NCBI GenBank assembly: GCA_003135415.1
Contig: PLBP01000007.1
Coordinates: forward strand, 127,530-185,534
Length of the DNA: 58,005 bases
Source: Hyphomicrobiales bacterium
Lineage (GTDB): Bacteria > Pseudomonadota > Alphaproteobacteria > Rhizobiales > Xanthobacteraceae
Reading direction: 5' to 3'
Shown here: positions 19,524 through 27,928 of the stretch, piece after piece
Position numbering within the stretch: position 1 is the stretch's first letter
Layout: each line of letters begins with the position of its first letter
Position numbers and translations under genes: made by a program
The notes under the pieces: generated by a model
What the model saw: the letters and a program-made list of their open reading frames with translations, nothing else
The model's database searches: none
What the model was told of the DNA's origin: nothing

Positions 19524-19868
19524 GCGATACGCGACCTGCCGTCCCCTCTGCGGCCGCCCTCTTTGGAAGCGCGACCGTCCGCATCCACGCACGCGAGCGC
19601 GCGGATTCTCACCGTTCCAGCAACTTTTAATGGGTTTTCATACACTTGCAAACGCCCCGCCGCCGCCGCCGGAGGCTTTTTCCGGCACCGTGGCCGAACG
19701 GCCACGGTCGATTTCCCCGCATTGGGAGCGGTCCCCCCGCTCCCCAAAACCCTCAAATGCAGGCGCTAGCCTGCCTGTGATGAGTTTCGGAATGATTGCC
19801 AGCGGCTACGGGCGAAAGTTCGTCCGAATCCGGGCAATCCTCCAAATTCAACGGTTAGGCGCGCGGCC
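19524..19868. other. rseP-bamA intergenic region
   Basis: 345 bases without a convincing gene on either strand. It holds two adjacent hairpins (19668-19686 and 19687-19708), listed separately. It probably also carries a bamA promoter, but I cannot place -35/-10 boxes with confidence. Confidence 0.5.
19668..19708 (-). terminator. Tandem hairpins downstream of rseP
   Basis: ACCGTGGCCG pairs with CGGCCACGGT (19687-19708), next to GCCGGA/TCCGGC enclosing a run of five T or A (19668-19686). The pair lies between rseP and bamA. No clean U-tract follows on the minus strand, so termination or RNA processing between the genes is a guess. Confidence 0.4.
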
Positions 19869-21008
19869 TTAAAGCGCAGTCAGGTGCACAATGTCGTTCC
19901 AGGTCGCGACGATCATCAGCATGACGACAATCGCGAGACCGACCCGGAACCCGAATTCCTGTACCTTTTCACTCAACGGACGCCCCCGTATGGCTTCGAT
20001 CCCATAGAACAAAAGGTGCCCGCCATCGAGCAAGGGGATCGGAAAGAGGTTCAGAAGACCGATGCTGACCGACAACAGCGCCGTCAAGTTGAGAAGCTCG
20101 GCAAACCCAACCGATGCAACCTGGCCCGAGATCTGGGCGATGCGCAGCGGACCGCCGAGCTGATCGGCCGATTCGCGGCCGATGATGACGCCGCCGAGGT
20201 AGGACAGCGTCCGGTCGACGACGAACCAGCTTTCGGCTGCGCCCAGCGCGATCGCTTTCGGTAAGCCGACCGGCTTCGGCGCGTCGAGAATGCCGGTGAT
20301 GCCGAGACGGCCGAAGCGATAGACATTCCCGAAACGGTCCTTGTGCTCCTCGAGTGTTGGCACCGCGCTCAAGGTCAATTGCGCGTTGTTGCGCTCGACC
20401 ACGAAGACGAGCGTTTGACCGGGACTGATCGTGACGATGCGCTGCATGTCCGAGAAGGTTTCGATTTTGCGCCCATCGATCGTGAGCACAAGATCGCCTT
20501 CCTTGAAGCCGGCCGTCGCCGCCACACTGTTCGGCTGGATGGAGTGAACGCGCGCGGGGCTCTCCGATTTGCCGAATATGGTGAAAATGCCGGCGAAAAT
20601 CGTAATCGCGAGCAGGAAATTCGCGATCGGACCCGCCGCAACGATCGCGGCGCGTTGCGCCACCGGTTTGTGAAAGAAAGAAACCTTGCGCTCCGCCGCG
20701 GTCATGCGGTCGAGCGTCGTGTGATCCGGGGTGCTCGCGGCGCTGTCGTCGCCATGGAAACGTACATAGCCGCCGAGCGGGATCGCGGCGATGCGCCAAC
20801 GCGTGCCATGCCGATCAACGAAACCGAAGAGTTCCGGCCCGAAGCCGATCGAGAAGGCGTCGATCTTCACGCCGCAACGGCGCGCGACCCAGAAATGGCC
20901 AAGCTCGTGGAAGAACACGACGACGGTAAGAACGAACAGAAAGGGGAGTACGGAGCCAAGGGCGGAGCCGCCCCAGAAGTGCAAACTCGAGAGAAAATCC
21001 ATATCCAC
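19869..21008 (-). CDS. rseP: Site-2 metalloprotease RseP
   Basis: Intramembrane zinc protease (M50) that cuts anti-sigma factors and remnant signal peptides. 379 residues. The zinc motif HELGH is at residues 34-38 in the first membrane helix, one PDZ domain lies around 120-200 (HSIQPNSVAATAGFKEGD) instead of the two in E. coli, and the second metal ligand motif is LFPIPLLDGGHLLFYGIE. The open frame begins with GTG 21008; ATG 21002 is an equally good start two codons in. It follows dxr after 23 bases. Confidence 0.94.
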   Translation of the reverse strand: MDMDFLSSLHFWGGSALGSVLPFLFVLTVVVFFHELGHFWVARRCGVKIDAFSIGFGPELFGFVDRHGTRWRIAAIPLGGYVRFHGDDSAASTPDHTTLDRMTAAERKVSFFHKPVAQRAAIVAAGPIANFLLAITIFAGIFTIFGKSESPARVHSIQPNSVAATAGFKEGDLVLTIDGRKIETFSDMQRIVTISPGQTLVFVVERNNAQLTLSAVPTLEEHKDRFGNVYRFGRLGITGILDAPKPVGLPKAIALGAAESWFVVDRTLSYLGGVIIGRESADQLGGPLRIAQISGQVASVGFAELLNLTALLSVSIGLLNLFPIPLLDGGHLLFYGIEAIRGRPLSEKVQEFGFRVGLAIVVMLMIVATWNDIVHLTAL

Positions 21009-21031
21009 ATCCTTTCCGAACCGTTATTGCC

Positions 21032-22234
21032 CTAGGATGCCTTTGCGGCAAATTGGGGCAAGAGGGTACGGGCTATACTTCTTCCGACATGGTCAATGGC
21101 GAGCGCCTCCTCGACAGTCGCGGGTTCCCGCAAATCTTCCGAAACAGCCCGTTCCAGAGTGTTTTCGACCACCGCAGCGATGCCCGGAAAGCCAATTCGA
21201 CGGGCGAGGAACGCTTCCACCGCCACTTCGTTCGCGGCGTTAAGCAAGGTCGGCATGGCTCCGCCCGCCTCGAGCACCGCACGCGCGAGCTTCAGCGCCG
21301 GAAACCGTACGAGGTCCGGCGGCTCGAAAGTGAGGGTTCCGAGCGCTGCGAGATCGAGCCGCGGCGCTTCCCAAGCATGGCGATCCGGCCAGCCAAGACA
21401 GTAAGCGATCGGCACCCGCATGTCGGGCACGGCAAGGCCGGCGACAACCGCGCCGTCCCGGAAGGCGACGAGCGCATGCACGATCGACTGCGGATGAACG
21501 AGCACGTCGAGCTGGGCGGACGGCAGATCGAAGAGATGATGCGCCTCGATCAGCTCGAGCCCCTTGTTCATGAGCGTCGCAGAGTCGATCGAGATTTTCG
21601 CACCCATCGACCAGATCGGATGGCGCAACGCTTCCTCCGGCACCGCGCGTGCGAGGCGCTCGGTGGAATAGGTGCGGAACGGGCCGCCCGACGCGGTGAG
21701 TGTCACGCGCTCGACCGCGTCGTGTGGGCCCGCCATCAACGCCTGAAAGACCGCGTTGTGCTCGGAGTCGAGCGGCAGCACGATCGCGCCGGACGATTTC
21801 GCCGTCCGCATGAATAGACGGCCGGCCGAAACCAGGCACTCCTTGTTCGCGAGCGCGATGCGGCGCTTGGCGGAAAGCGCCGCGAGCGTCGGCTCGAGGC
21901 CGGCGGCACCCGAAATTGCGGCGATCAGGACATCGGCGGGTTCAGTGGCGGCAGCGAGCAAGCCCTCGCGTCCGCCCGCGGTCCTGATGCCCGAGCCTGC
22001 CAGCGCCTCGCAAAGTTCGCGGTAGCCTTCGGGCTCCGACACCACCGCGAGCTTGGCGCCGTGCGCGCGCGCCAGCGCCGCGAGTTTGCGGCCATCGCGT
22101 CCTGCCGTAAGTGCCGCGATTTCGTAGCGCTCGGGTGCGCGGGAAATAAGATCGAGCGCGCTTTTCCCGATCGAGCCGGTCGCGCCAAGGATACTGACGG
22201 CGATTTTCGCGTCCGTTGTCTTTTGTCCGCTCAC
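21032..22234 (-). CDS. dxr: 1-deoxy-D-xylulose-5-phosphate reductoisomerase
   Basis: Second enzyme of the MEP isoprenoid pathway; makes 2-C-methylerythritol 4-phosphate using NADPH. 400 residues: NADPH-binding SILGATGSIGKSALDLI, LTASGGPFR, and the metal and substrate region MGAKISIDSATLMNKGLEL with AHHLF. The start is GTG 22234, overlapping the cdsA stop (TGGTGAGC); the open frame continues far upstream only because it shadows cdsA. Its product chain feeds UppS, encoded two genes upstream. Confidence 0.95.
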   Translation of the reverse strand: MSGQKTTDAKIAVSILGATGSIGKSALDLISRAPERYEIAALTAGRDGRKLAALARAHGAKLAVVSEPEGYRELCEALAGSGIRTAGGREGLLAAATEPADVLIAAISGAAGLEPTLAALSAKRRIALANKECLVSAGRLFMRTAKSSGAIVLPLDSEHNAVFQALMAGPHDAVERVTLTASGGPFRTYSTERLARAVPEEALRHPIWSMGAKISIDSATLMNKGLELIEAHHLFDLPSAQLDVLVHPQSIVHALVAFRDGAVVAGLAVPDMRVPIAYCLGWPDRHAWEAPRLDLAALGTLTFEPPDLVRFPALKLARAVLEAGGAMPTLLNAANEVAVEAFLARRIGFPGIAAVVENTLERAVSEDLREPATVEEALAIDHVGRSIARTLLPQFAAKAS

Positions 22235-22953
22235 CACAACAATAATCCTTCGGCCGGGGCGTTCGTTCCCGCCCTTGCGAGCCCGAATAATAGCGCCAAG
22301 GCCGCCGCCGCGACCAGCGAGTCGCAGCGATCCATTAAGCCGCCATGGCCCGGGATCAATTGGCTCGAATCTTTCACGCCAAAGCGGCGCTTGATGGCCG
22401 ATTCCATCAGATCCCCGAGTTGGGCTGCGATGACGACGGCGAGCATGACGAGGGCGTGGATCGGCCGCAAGGAGAGTCCGGCGACTACGAGAGTAGCGGC
22501 TCCCGCGACAAGACCTCCGATGGTGCCGCCGATCGCGCCCGACCATGTCTTGTTGGGGCTGATCTCGGGCCACAGCTTCGGGCCGCCGAGTGCGCGGCCG
22601 GTGAAATAAGCCGCAATATCGGTGGTCCAGATCATCGCGAACAGCCAGATCAGCGCGACCAGGCCAAGGCCCGGGTCGCTCCGCAACAGCAGCATCGAAA
22701 CGAAAAAGATGCCGGCGTAAATCATGCCCGCACCGAACCAAAGGGGCCGCAGCGAAGTGATGTGCGCCCACTCCCACAACACGCCGATCGCGGCCACGAG
22801 CCAGAACAGTGCGAACACGGTTCCACCCGCCCATGTCACCGCCAGGGCCAGCGCGCCGAGCACGATCGACGAATAAATCCGGAGCGGCAGCTCGTTTGCC
22901 CGGCGCTTGGCGCTCTTCGCGGTGGGCCGGGCCAACTCGCGCGCCGAGATCAA
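22231..22953 (-). CDS. cdsA: Phosphatidate cytidylyltransferase
   Basis: Makes CDP-diacylglycerol from CTP and phosphatidate for all membrane phospholipids. About 240 residues with roughly seven to eight membrane helices and the family signature at the C-terminus: ISPNKTWSGAIGG, then SAIKRRFGVKDSSQLIPGHG followed by the conserved Asp in GLMDRCDSL. No ATG fits; a TTG at 22953, one base beyond the uppS stop, gives a plausible N-terminus, but a later start cannot be excluded. It overlaps dxr by 4 bases. Confidence 0.9.
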   Translation of the reverse strand: MISARELARPTAKSAKRRANELPLRIYSSIVLGALALAVTWAGGTVFALFWLVAAIGVLWEWAHITSLRPLWFGAGMIYAGIFFVSMLLLRSDPGLGLVALIWLFAMIWTTDIAAYFTGRALGGPKLWPEISPNKTWSGAIGGTIGGLVAGAATLVVAGLSLRPIHALVMLAVVIAAQLGDLMESAIKRRFGVKDSSQLIPGHGGLMDRCDSLVAAAALALLFGLARAGTNAPAEGLLLW

Positions 22954-22954
22954 G

Positions 22955-23713
22955 TCAGGATCCCGTGCGCGCGGTGACGCCGCCGAAGCGGCGCTCGCGG
23001 CGGCGATATTCGACGATCGCGGCTTCCAGCGCCGCGCGGTCGAAATCCGGCCAATAGATCGGCAGGAACACGAATTCGGCATAGGCCGCCTGCCATAGAA
23101 GGAAATTCGAGATGCGCTGTTCGCCGCTAGTGCGGATCACGAGATCGGGGTCGGGCAAGCCGGCGGTGTCGAGATTGGCCTCGATCGTGCCGGCGTCGAT
23201 CGATGCCGGGTCCAGCTTGCCGGCAACCGCGTCCTCCGCGGCCTTGCGTGCGGCGCGCGCGATTTCCTGCCGTCCGCCATAGTTGAAGGCGACGACAAGC
23301 GTCGTGCGCTTGTTATCTGCGGTCAGTTGCTCCGCCTCGTCGAGGAGCGCGAGCACGTCCGCGTCGAGACCCTTACGATCGCCGATCACCCGCACGCGCA
23401 CGCCGTTTTCGTGCAGCTCGGCGAGGTCCTTGCGCACGAAACGCTTCAACAACCCCATCAGGTCGTTGACCTCTTCGAGCGGCCGCGACCAGTTCTCAGC
23501 GCTGAAGGAATAGATGGTCAGTACCTTGATGCCGAGATCGCCCGCCGCGCGCACCGCGCGCCGCAGCGCCTCGACGCCCTGACGATGTCCTTCCCGGCGC
23601 GGCAATCCGCGCGCCGACGCCCAGCGGCCGTTGCCGTCCATGATGACGGCGACGTGGAGCGGCGGGTCGAGCGAAACGCCGCCGAGAATGGATACGGAAT
23701 CGGGCAATGACAT
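22955..23713 (-). CDS. uppS: Isoprenyl diphosphate synthase (undecaprenyl type)
   Basis: cis-prenyltransferase that elongates farnesyl diphosphate to the C55 lipid carrier for cell-wall and LPS sugars. 252 residues: [19 protein letters not shown] (catalytic Asp) near residue 25, [22 protein letters not shown], and [20 protein letters not shown]. The C-terminus is slightly short but ends normally. It is followed at once by cdsA and preceded by frr at 20 bases. Confidence 0.95.
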   Translation of the reverse strand: MSLPDSVSILGGVSLDPPLHVAVIMDGNGRWASARGLPRREGHRQGVEALRRAVRAAGDLGIKVLTIYSFSAENWSRPLEEVNDLMGLLKRFVRKDLAELHENGVRVRVIGDRKGLDADVLALLDEAEQLTADNKRTTLVVAFNYGGRQEIARAARKAAEDAVAGKLDPASIDAGTIEANLDTAGLPDPDLVIRTSGEQRISNFLLWQAAYAEFVFLPIYWPDFDRAALEAAIVEYRRRERRFGGVTARTGS

Positions 23714-23733
23714 TTTCGGTTTCTTCGGTTCCG

Positions 23734-24297
23734 TCAGACCGACATGATTTCCTTTTCCTTGGTCGCCAACGTCTGGTCGATGTCGGTGATCGCCTGATCG
23801 GTCGCCTTCTGGACGTCGCCCTCGTGGCGCTTGATTTCGTCTTCGCTCACATGGCCGTCCTTCTGCAGCTTCTTCAGGTGATCGAGCCCGTCGCGGCGGC
23901 CGTGACGGACGGCAATGCGCGCGGCTTCGGCATATTTGTGCCCAACTTTGACCAGTTCCTGGCGGCGCTCCTGGTTCAACTCCGGAATGCGAATGCGGAC
24001 GATTTGCCCCTCGGTCGAAGGACTGAGACCAAGATTGGAATCGCGGATCGCCTTCTCGACTGCCTTGACGAGAGAGGCGTCCCAGACCTGGATCGAAATC
24101 AGCCGCGCCTCGGGCACACTGACGGTCGCGACCTGGTTCATCGGCATGTTCGAGCCATAGGCTTCGATGTGGATGGGCTCGACGAGATTGGGCGACGCCC
24201 GTCCCGTACGCAGCCCGCTCAGCTCCTGCTTCAAAGTATTGAGCGCGCCCTGCATGCGCCGTTTGACGTCAGCGAGATCGAAAGTTCCCGGTTTCAT
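23734..24297 (-). CDS. frr: Ribosome recycling factor
   Basis: Splits post-termination ribosomes together with EF-G. 187 residues, the standard length, with a three-helix bundle and a small insert domain: [40 protein letters not shown] and [20 protein letters not shown] are diagnostic. It lies 31 bases after pyrH in the rpsB-tsf-pyrH-frr order. Confidence 0.97.
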   Translation of the reverse strand: MKPGTFDLADVKRRMQGALNTLKQELSGLRTGRASPNLVEPIHIEAYGSNMPMNQVATVSVPEARLISIQVWDASLVKAVEKAIRDSNLGLSPSTEGQIVRIRIPELNQERRQELVKVGHKYAEAARIAVRHGRRDGLDHLKKLQKDGHVSEDEIKRHEGDVQKATDQAITDIDQTLATKEKEIMSV

Positions 24298-24328
24298 GCA
24301 TCACCTCTCCAGCCGTCCTCGGCCGCCT

Positions 24329-25045
24329 TCACGGCGTAATGATTGTCGCCTTGCCCTCACCCTTGACCGCGGCGGTGATCGCCCCCGCCTCGCGGATCGA
24401 GAACACGATGATAGGCAGCTTCGCTTCGCGGGCAAGCGCGAAGGCCGCCGCATCCAATACCTTGAGGTCGCGCGCAAGCGCTTCATCATGCGTGAGCTTG
24501 TCGAAGCGCTTGGCTTTCGGATTGGATTTCGGATCGCTGTCGTAGACGCCGTCCACTTGCGTCGCTTTCAGGATCGCGTCGCAGCCGAGTTCCGCCGCCC
24601 GCAACGCAGCACCTGTATCGGTGGTGAAATACGGGTTTCCGGTCCCACCCGCCAATAGGACGATATGCCCTTGTTTCAGATGCGCGCTGGCGCGCTGGCG
24701 AGCGTAAGGCTCGCACACACTCGGCATCGAAACCGCGGATAGCGTGCGGACGGTGGCGCCGGCGCGCTCGATCGCGCCTTCGAGCGCGAGTGCGTTGATG
24801 ACGGTCGCGAGCATGCCCATGGCATCGGCCGCCGCGCGCTCGATACCGGTTTCGGCGAGGTCGGCGCCGCGGATGAAATTACCACCGCCGACCATGACCG
24901 CCGCCTCGACGCCGAGCTTTTTCACTTCGACGAGATCAGCGGCGATGCGCGCAAGCGTCGGCGCGTGTAGCCCCTCCGTGCCGCTTCCCTGCAATGCCTC
25001 GCCCGAAACCTTGACGAGGACGCGCTTGTAGTGGGGCTTCGCCAT
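24329..25045 (-). CDS. pyrH: Uridylate kinase
   Basis: Phosphorylates UMP to UDP; a hexameric amino-acid-kinase-fold enzyme unlike eukaryotic UMP kinases. 238 residues from ATG 25045 (MAKPHYKRVLVKVSGEALQG), with VMVGGGNFIRGADL, the NALALEGAIERAG segment and GTGNPYFTTDTGAALRAAE. The open frame extends into the 16-base tsf-pyrH spacer and beyond without homology. Confidence 0.96.
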   Translation of the reverse strand: MAKPHYKRVLVKVSGEALQGSGTEGLHAPTLARIAADLVEVKKLGVEAAVMVGGGNFIRGADLAETGIERAAADAMGMLATVINALALEGAIERAGATVRTLSAVSMPSVCEPYARQRASAHLKQGHIVLLAGGTGNPYFTTDTGAALRAAELGCDAILKATQVDGVYDSDPKSNPKAKRFDKLTHDEALARDLKVLDAAAFALAREAKLPIIVFSIREAGAITAAVKGEGKATIITP

Positions 25046-25061
25046 TCGACCCCCGGCGGAT

Positions 25062-25961
25062 TCAGCTTTGGCCCGTGGCCGAAGCTTGTTTGTCCACACC
25101 TTCGCCCAGCACGTAGCGCACGAATCCCTTGATCGCGATCGGCTGGCCGAGATTTCCTTCGGCTTCCTTCACCGCCTGCGCAACCGTTTTCGCGGAATCA
25201 TGCACATAAGGTTGATCGACGAGGCAGACTTCTTTGTAAAATGTCTTGAGGCCGCTCTCGACGATTTTCTCGATCACATTCGCGGGCTTGCCGGAGGCCT
25301 TGGCCTTTTCGCTGAGCACGTCGCGCTCGCGCGCGGCGACCTTGGCATCGATGCCCTTGGCGTCGACCGCTAACGGATTGGAGGCGGCGACGTGCATCGC
25401 CAGCATACGGCCAAAAATCGCGAGCTCGGCGGGATTGGCCTTCGATTCGAGCGCGACCAGGACGCCGATCTTGCCGAGCCCTTCGGAAATCGCGGCGTGC
25501 ATATAGGCGCCGATCGCGCCGGCGCTGACGGAGAGCTTAGCCGCACGCCTGAGCGTTATGTTCTCGCCGATGGTGGCGATCGCCTGCGCGATCGCTTCCT
25601 CGATCGTGCCCTTGCCTTGCTTTGCCTTCTTGATTTTGTCGACGTCGGCGCCGTTATGCAGTGCTGCTTCCGCGATGAGCTTGGCGAGCCCCTGGAAGTG
25701 ATCGTTGCGCGCGACGAAATCGGTCTCCGAGTTGACCTCCACGAGCACGCCCTTGGTGCCTTCGACGACGAGGCCGACGAGGCCTTCGGCAGCGACGCGG
25801 TCGGCTTTTTTCGCGGCCTTGGAGAGTCCCTTTTTGCGGAGCCAATCGACCGCGGCTTCGAGATTGCCCTTGGTTTCCGTCAGCGCCGCCTTGCAGTCCA
25901 TCATGCCGACGCCGGTCTTCTCGCGCAGCTCCTTGACGAGGCTCGCACTGATCTCGGCCAT
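25062..25961 (-). CDS. tsf: Elongation factor Ts
   Basis: Nucleotide exchange factor for EF-Tu. 299 residues: an N-terminal UBA-like domain ([20 protein letters not shown]), the TDFVARN motif that contacts EF-Tu near residue 80, and paired core subdomains. It begins 2 bases after rpsB, so the two are co-transcribed as in nearly all bacteria. Confidence 0.97.
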   Translation of the reverse strand: MAEISASLVKELREKTGVGMMDCKAALTETKGNLEAAVDWLRKKGLSKAAKKADRVAAEGLVGLVVEGTKGVLVEVNSETDFVARNDHFQGLAKLIAEAALHNGADVDKIKKAKQGKGTIEEAIAQAIATIGENITLRRAAKLSVSAGAIGAYMHAAISEGLGKIGVLVALESKANPAELAIFGRMLAMHVAASNPLAVDAKGIDAKVAARERDVLSEKAKASGKPANVIEKIVESGLKTFYKEVCLVDQPYVHDSAKTVAQAVKEAEGNLGQPIAIKGFVRYVLGEGVDKQASATGQS

Positions 25962-25963
25962 GA

Positions 25964-26965
25964 TTACTCCGTATCGGCCGAAAGCACCTTAGCTTCCGCG
26001 ATCCAGGTCTCGATGCGGCCGGGCAGACCTACCGTTTCGCCGAGGTGATGCGCATCCTTGGCGCCGAGGCCCGCGACTTGCGAGTAGTGGAAGAAGCCGA
26101 GGTCGTTGAGCTGCTTTTCGATCGCCGGGCTCACGCCATGCAACTTCTTGAGGTCAGCCGGCGCACCGACTGGACCCGGCAGCGGCTCGAAGCCTTCCCA
26201 TTCGGCCTTTTCGGCGGGCAAGTCCTCGATGATGGGCCGCTCGGCTGCACCCAGATCGACGCCTGCCTGTCCTTGTGCGCGCGAGATGCCGTCGATCGCG
26301 GCCTTGGCCACGAGATCGCAATAGAGCGTAATCGCGCGGCCGGCGTCGTCATTGCCGGGGATCGGAAACACGATGCCGTCGGGATTCGAGTTGGTGTCGA
26401 CGATCGCCGCGACCGGAATATTGAGGCGCTTTGCCTCCTTGATCGCGATTTCTTCCTTGTTGGTGTCGATCACGAAGACGAGGTCGGGTACACCGCCCAT
26501 GTCGCGAATGCCGCCGAGCGAGCGCTCGAGCTTTTCCTTCTCGCGCGCGAGCGTGAGACGCTCTTTCTTGGTATAGGCGGCACCCGTCTCGGTCGACAGC
26601 ATTTCCTCGATCTTCTTGAGGCGCGCGATCGAATTCGAGATCGTTTTCCAGTTGGTCATCGTGCCGCCGAGCCAGCGGGAATTCACGAAATACTGCGCCG
26701 AGCGCTTGGCGGCATCGGCGACGGCGTCGGACGCCTGCCGCTTGGTGCCGACGAACAGAATTCGTCCGCCCTTGGCGACCGTATCGCTCACCGCCGTGAG
26801 TGCCTTGTGCAGCAACGGCACCGTCTGCGCGAGGTCGATGATGTGGATGTTGTTGCGGGTGCCGAAGATGAACGGAGCCATCTTCGGATTCCAGCGATGA
26901 GATTGATGGCCGAAATGAACGCCAGCTTCCAATAGCTGGCGCATAGAATAATCGGGAAGCGCCAT
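25964..26965 (-). CDS. rpsB: Ribosomal protein S2 with C-terminal extension
   Basis: Small-subunit protein needed for S1 binding. 333 residues against about 241 in E. coli: the core S2 domain runs to about residue 230 ([29 protein letters not shown]) and an added tail of about 95 residues ends in a helix-hairpin-helix-like segment ([20 protein letters not shown]). Long S2 forms are common in alphaproteobacteria. The mRNA leader upstream can fold around a 7-bp closing stem. Confidence 0.96.
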   Translation of the reverse strand: MALPDYSMRQLLEAGVHFGHQSHRWNPKMAPFIFGTRNNIHIIDLAQTVPLLHKALTAVSDTVAKGGRILFVGTKRQASDAVADAAKRSAQYFVNSRWLGGTMTNWKTISNSIARLKKIEEMLSTETGAAYTKKERLTLAREKEKLERSLGGIRDMGGVPDLVFVIDTNKEEIAIKEAKRLNIPVAAIVDTNSNPDGIVFPIPGNDDAGRAITLYCDLVAKAAIDGISRAQGQAGVDLGAAERPIIEDLPAEKAEWEGFEPLPGPVGAPADLKKLHGVSPAIEKQLNDLGFFHYSQVAGLGAKDAHHLGETVGLPGRIETWIAEAKVLSADTE

Positions 26966-26984
26966 TTTGTCCTCTTCCGGTTAG

Positions 26985-27056
26985 CCTCCGCGGACCGAGC
27001 CGGGCAAATGCCCAGCACCGGATGCCGTCCCGCTTGTGGGAAAGCTAGTCCGCGTG
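26985..27056 (-). promoter_or_regulatory. Structured rpsB leader (putative)
   Basis: On the minus strand CGCGGAC (27054-27048) can pair with GTCCGCG (26995-26989), closing a region that contains a CCC-ACAAGC-GGG hairpin and a GGGC-ATTT-GCCC hairpin. It ends about 20 bases before the rpsB ATG. Ribosomal-protein leaders of this kind often bind their own product; here that is inference only. Confidence 0.4.
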
Positions 27057-27213
27057 CGTGATGGCGGGGCTTATAGGCGGCGGAACAAGGCGGCGCAAGG
27101 GTGCCCGAAGTCTCGTCATCGCGTCAATTTGAATAGAAATTCCGCGGCGGCATCGATTGGTTTTTGCGTGCCGCTCCGCATATGCTGCGTCTGGTCGAGA
27201 TACGAGGGGTGTC

Positions 27214-27924
27214 GTGAGCACGGAAGATGACTTGCGGCTCGAGGTCGAAAATATCGACCTGCGCCGGCTTCTTGCCCAAGCCGGCATAGGCGCCGCCGAG
27301 CATAAAGTCCTCGAGCAATTGCAACGCCTCCTGGTGGAAGAACTGCACCACCGGGTAAAGAACACGTTGGCGATGGTGATGTCGATCACCTCGCAAAGCC
27401 TGCGAACCGCCGACAGCATCGAGCGCGGCAGCGAAGCCATCGAGCAGCGAATCATCGCGCTGGGGCGCGTGCACGACCTGTTGCTGAGTACGCGTTGGAC
27501 AAGCGCCAAACTCGCGGCGATTTTGAAAACGGCCTTAGAGCCCTTCGACACCAGCGGCGGCGGCCGATTTTTCATTCAAAGCTCGGACATAGAAGTCAGT
27601 TCCGCGGCCGTTCTGCCTCTGGCCATGGTTCTCAATGAACTTTGTACCAACGCCGCAAAGTATGGTGCGTTGTCGAATGCAAGCGGGCGCGTCGAAATCA
27701 CCGCTACTGTCGACGATTCACAGCAGCAATTTCGACTCACCTGGACGGAAAAAGACGGCCCAGCGGTTCATGAACCGACGCGCCGCAGTTTCGGAACGCG
27801 GCTGATCGAACATAGCTTTGTGAATCAACTCAAAGGCCAAAGCCAGCTGACATTCGATCCTTCGGGAGTAACTTGCGTACTCGATATCCCATTGGAGTCG
27901 CTGAAGCCGTTACCGCCAAGTTAG
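27214..27924 (+). CDS. HWE/HisKA_2-family sensor histidine kinase without sensor domain
   Basis: 236-residue soluble kinase core. A short N-terminal helix (1-40) leads into the H-box EELHHRVKNTLAMVM (His 45/46), the N-box LNELCTNAAKYGAL of the ATPase domain, and the Trp-x-Glu element LTWTEKDGP that defines HWE kinases; the C-terminus RSFGTRLIEHSFVNQLKG resembles family members. No PAS, GAF, transmembrane or receiver domain is present. GTG 27214 follows GAGGGG at good distance; the frame upstream lacks homology. There is no response regulator or ecfG/nepR/phyR nearby, so its partner is unknown. It stands alone between the divergent rpsB and convergent dnaE. Confidence 0.85.
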   Translation: MSTEDDLRLEVENIDLRRLLAQAGIGAAEHKVLEQLQRLLVEELHHRVKNTLAMVMSITSQSLRTADSIERGSEAIEQRIIALGRVHDLLLSTRWTSAKLAAILKTALEPFDTSGGGRFFIQSSDIEVSSAAVLPLAMVLNELCTNAAKYGALSNASGRVEITATVDDSQQQFRLTWTEKDGPAVHEPTRRSFGTRLIEHSFVNQLKGQSQLTFDPSGVTCVLDIPLESLKPLPPS

Positions 27925-27928
27925 CACT

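Noticed and set aside
18006-19769. 587-codon plus-strand open frame opposite bamA
   Set aside because: It mirrors bamA codon positions in a GC-rich genome and has no recognisable domain; bamA is intact on the other strand.
21032-22834. 600-codon frame suggesting a cdsA-dxr fusion
   Set aside because: Only the part after GTG 22234 is Dxr; the upstream part is cdsA read in another frame.
27214-27924. HWE kinase as part of a PhyR-NepR-EcfG general stress module
   Set aside because: None of the partner genes is in the neighbourhood.
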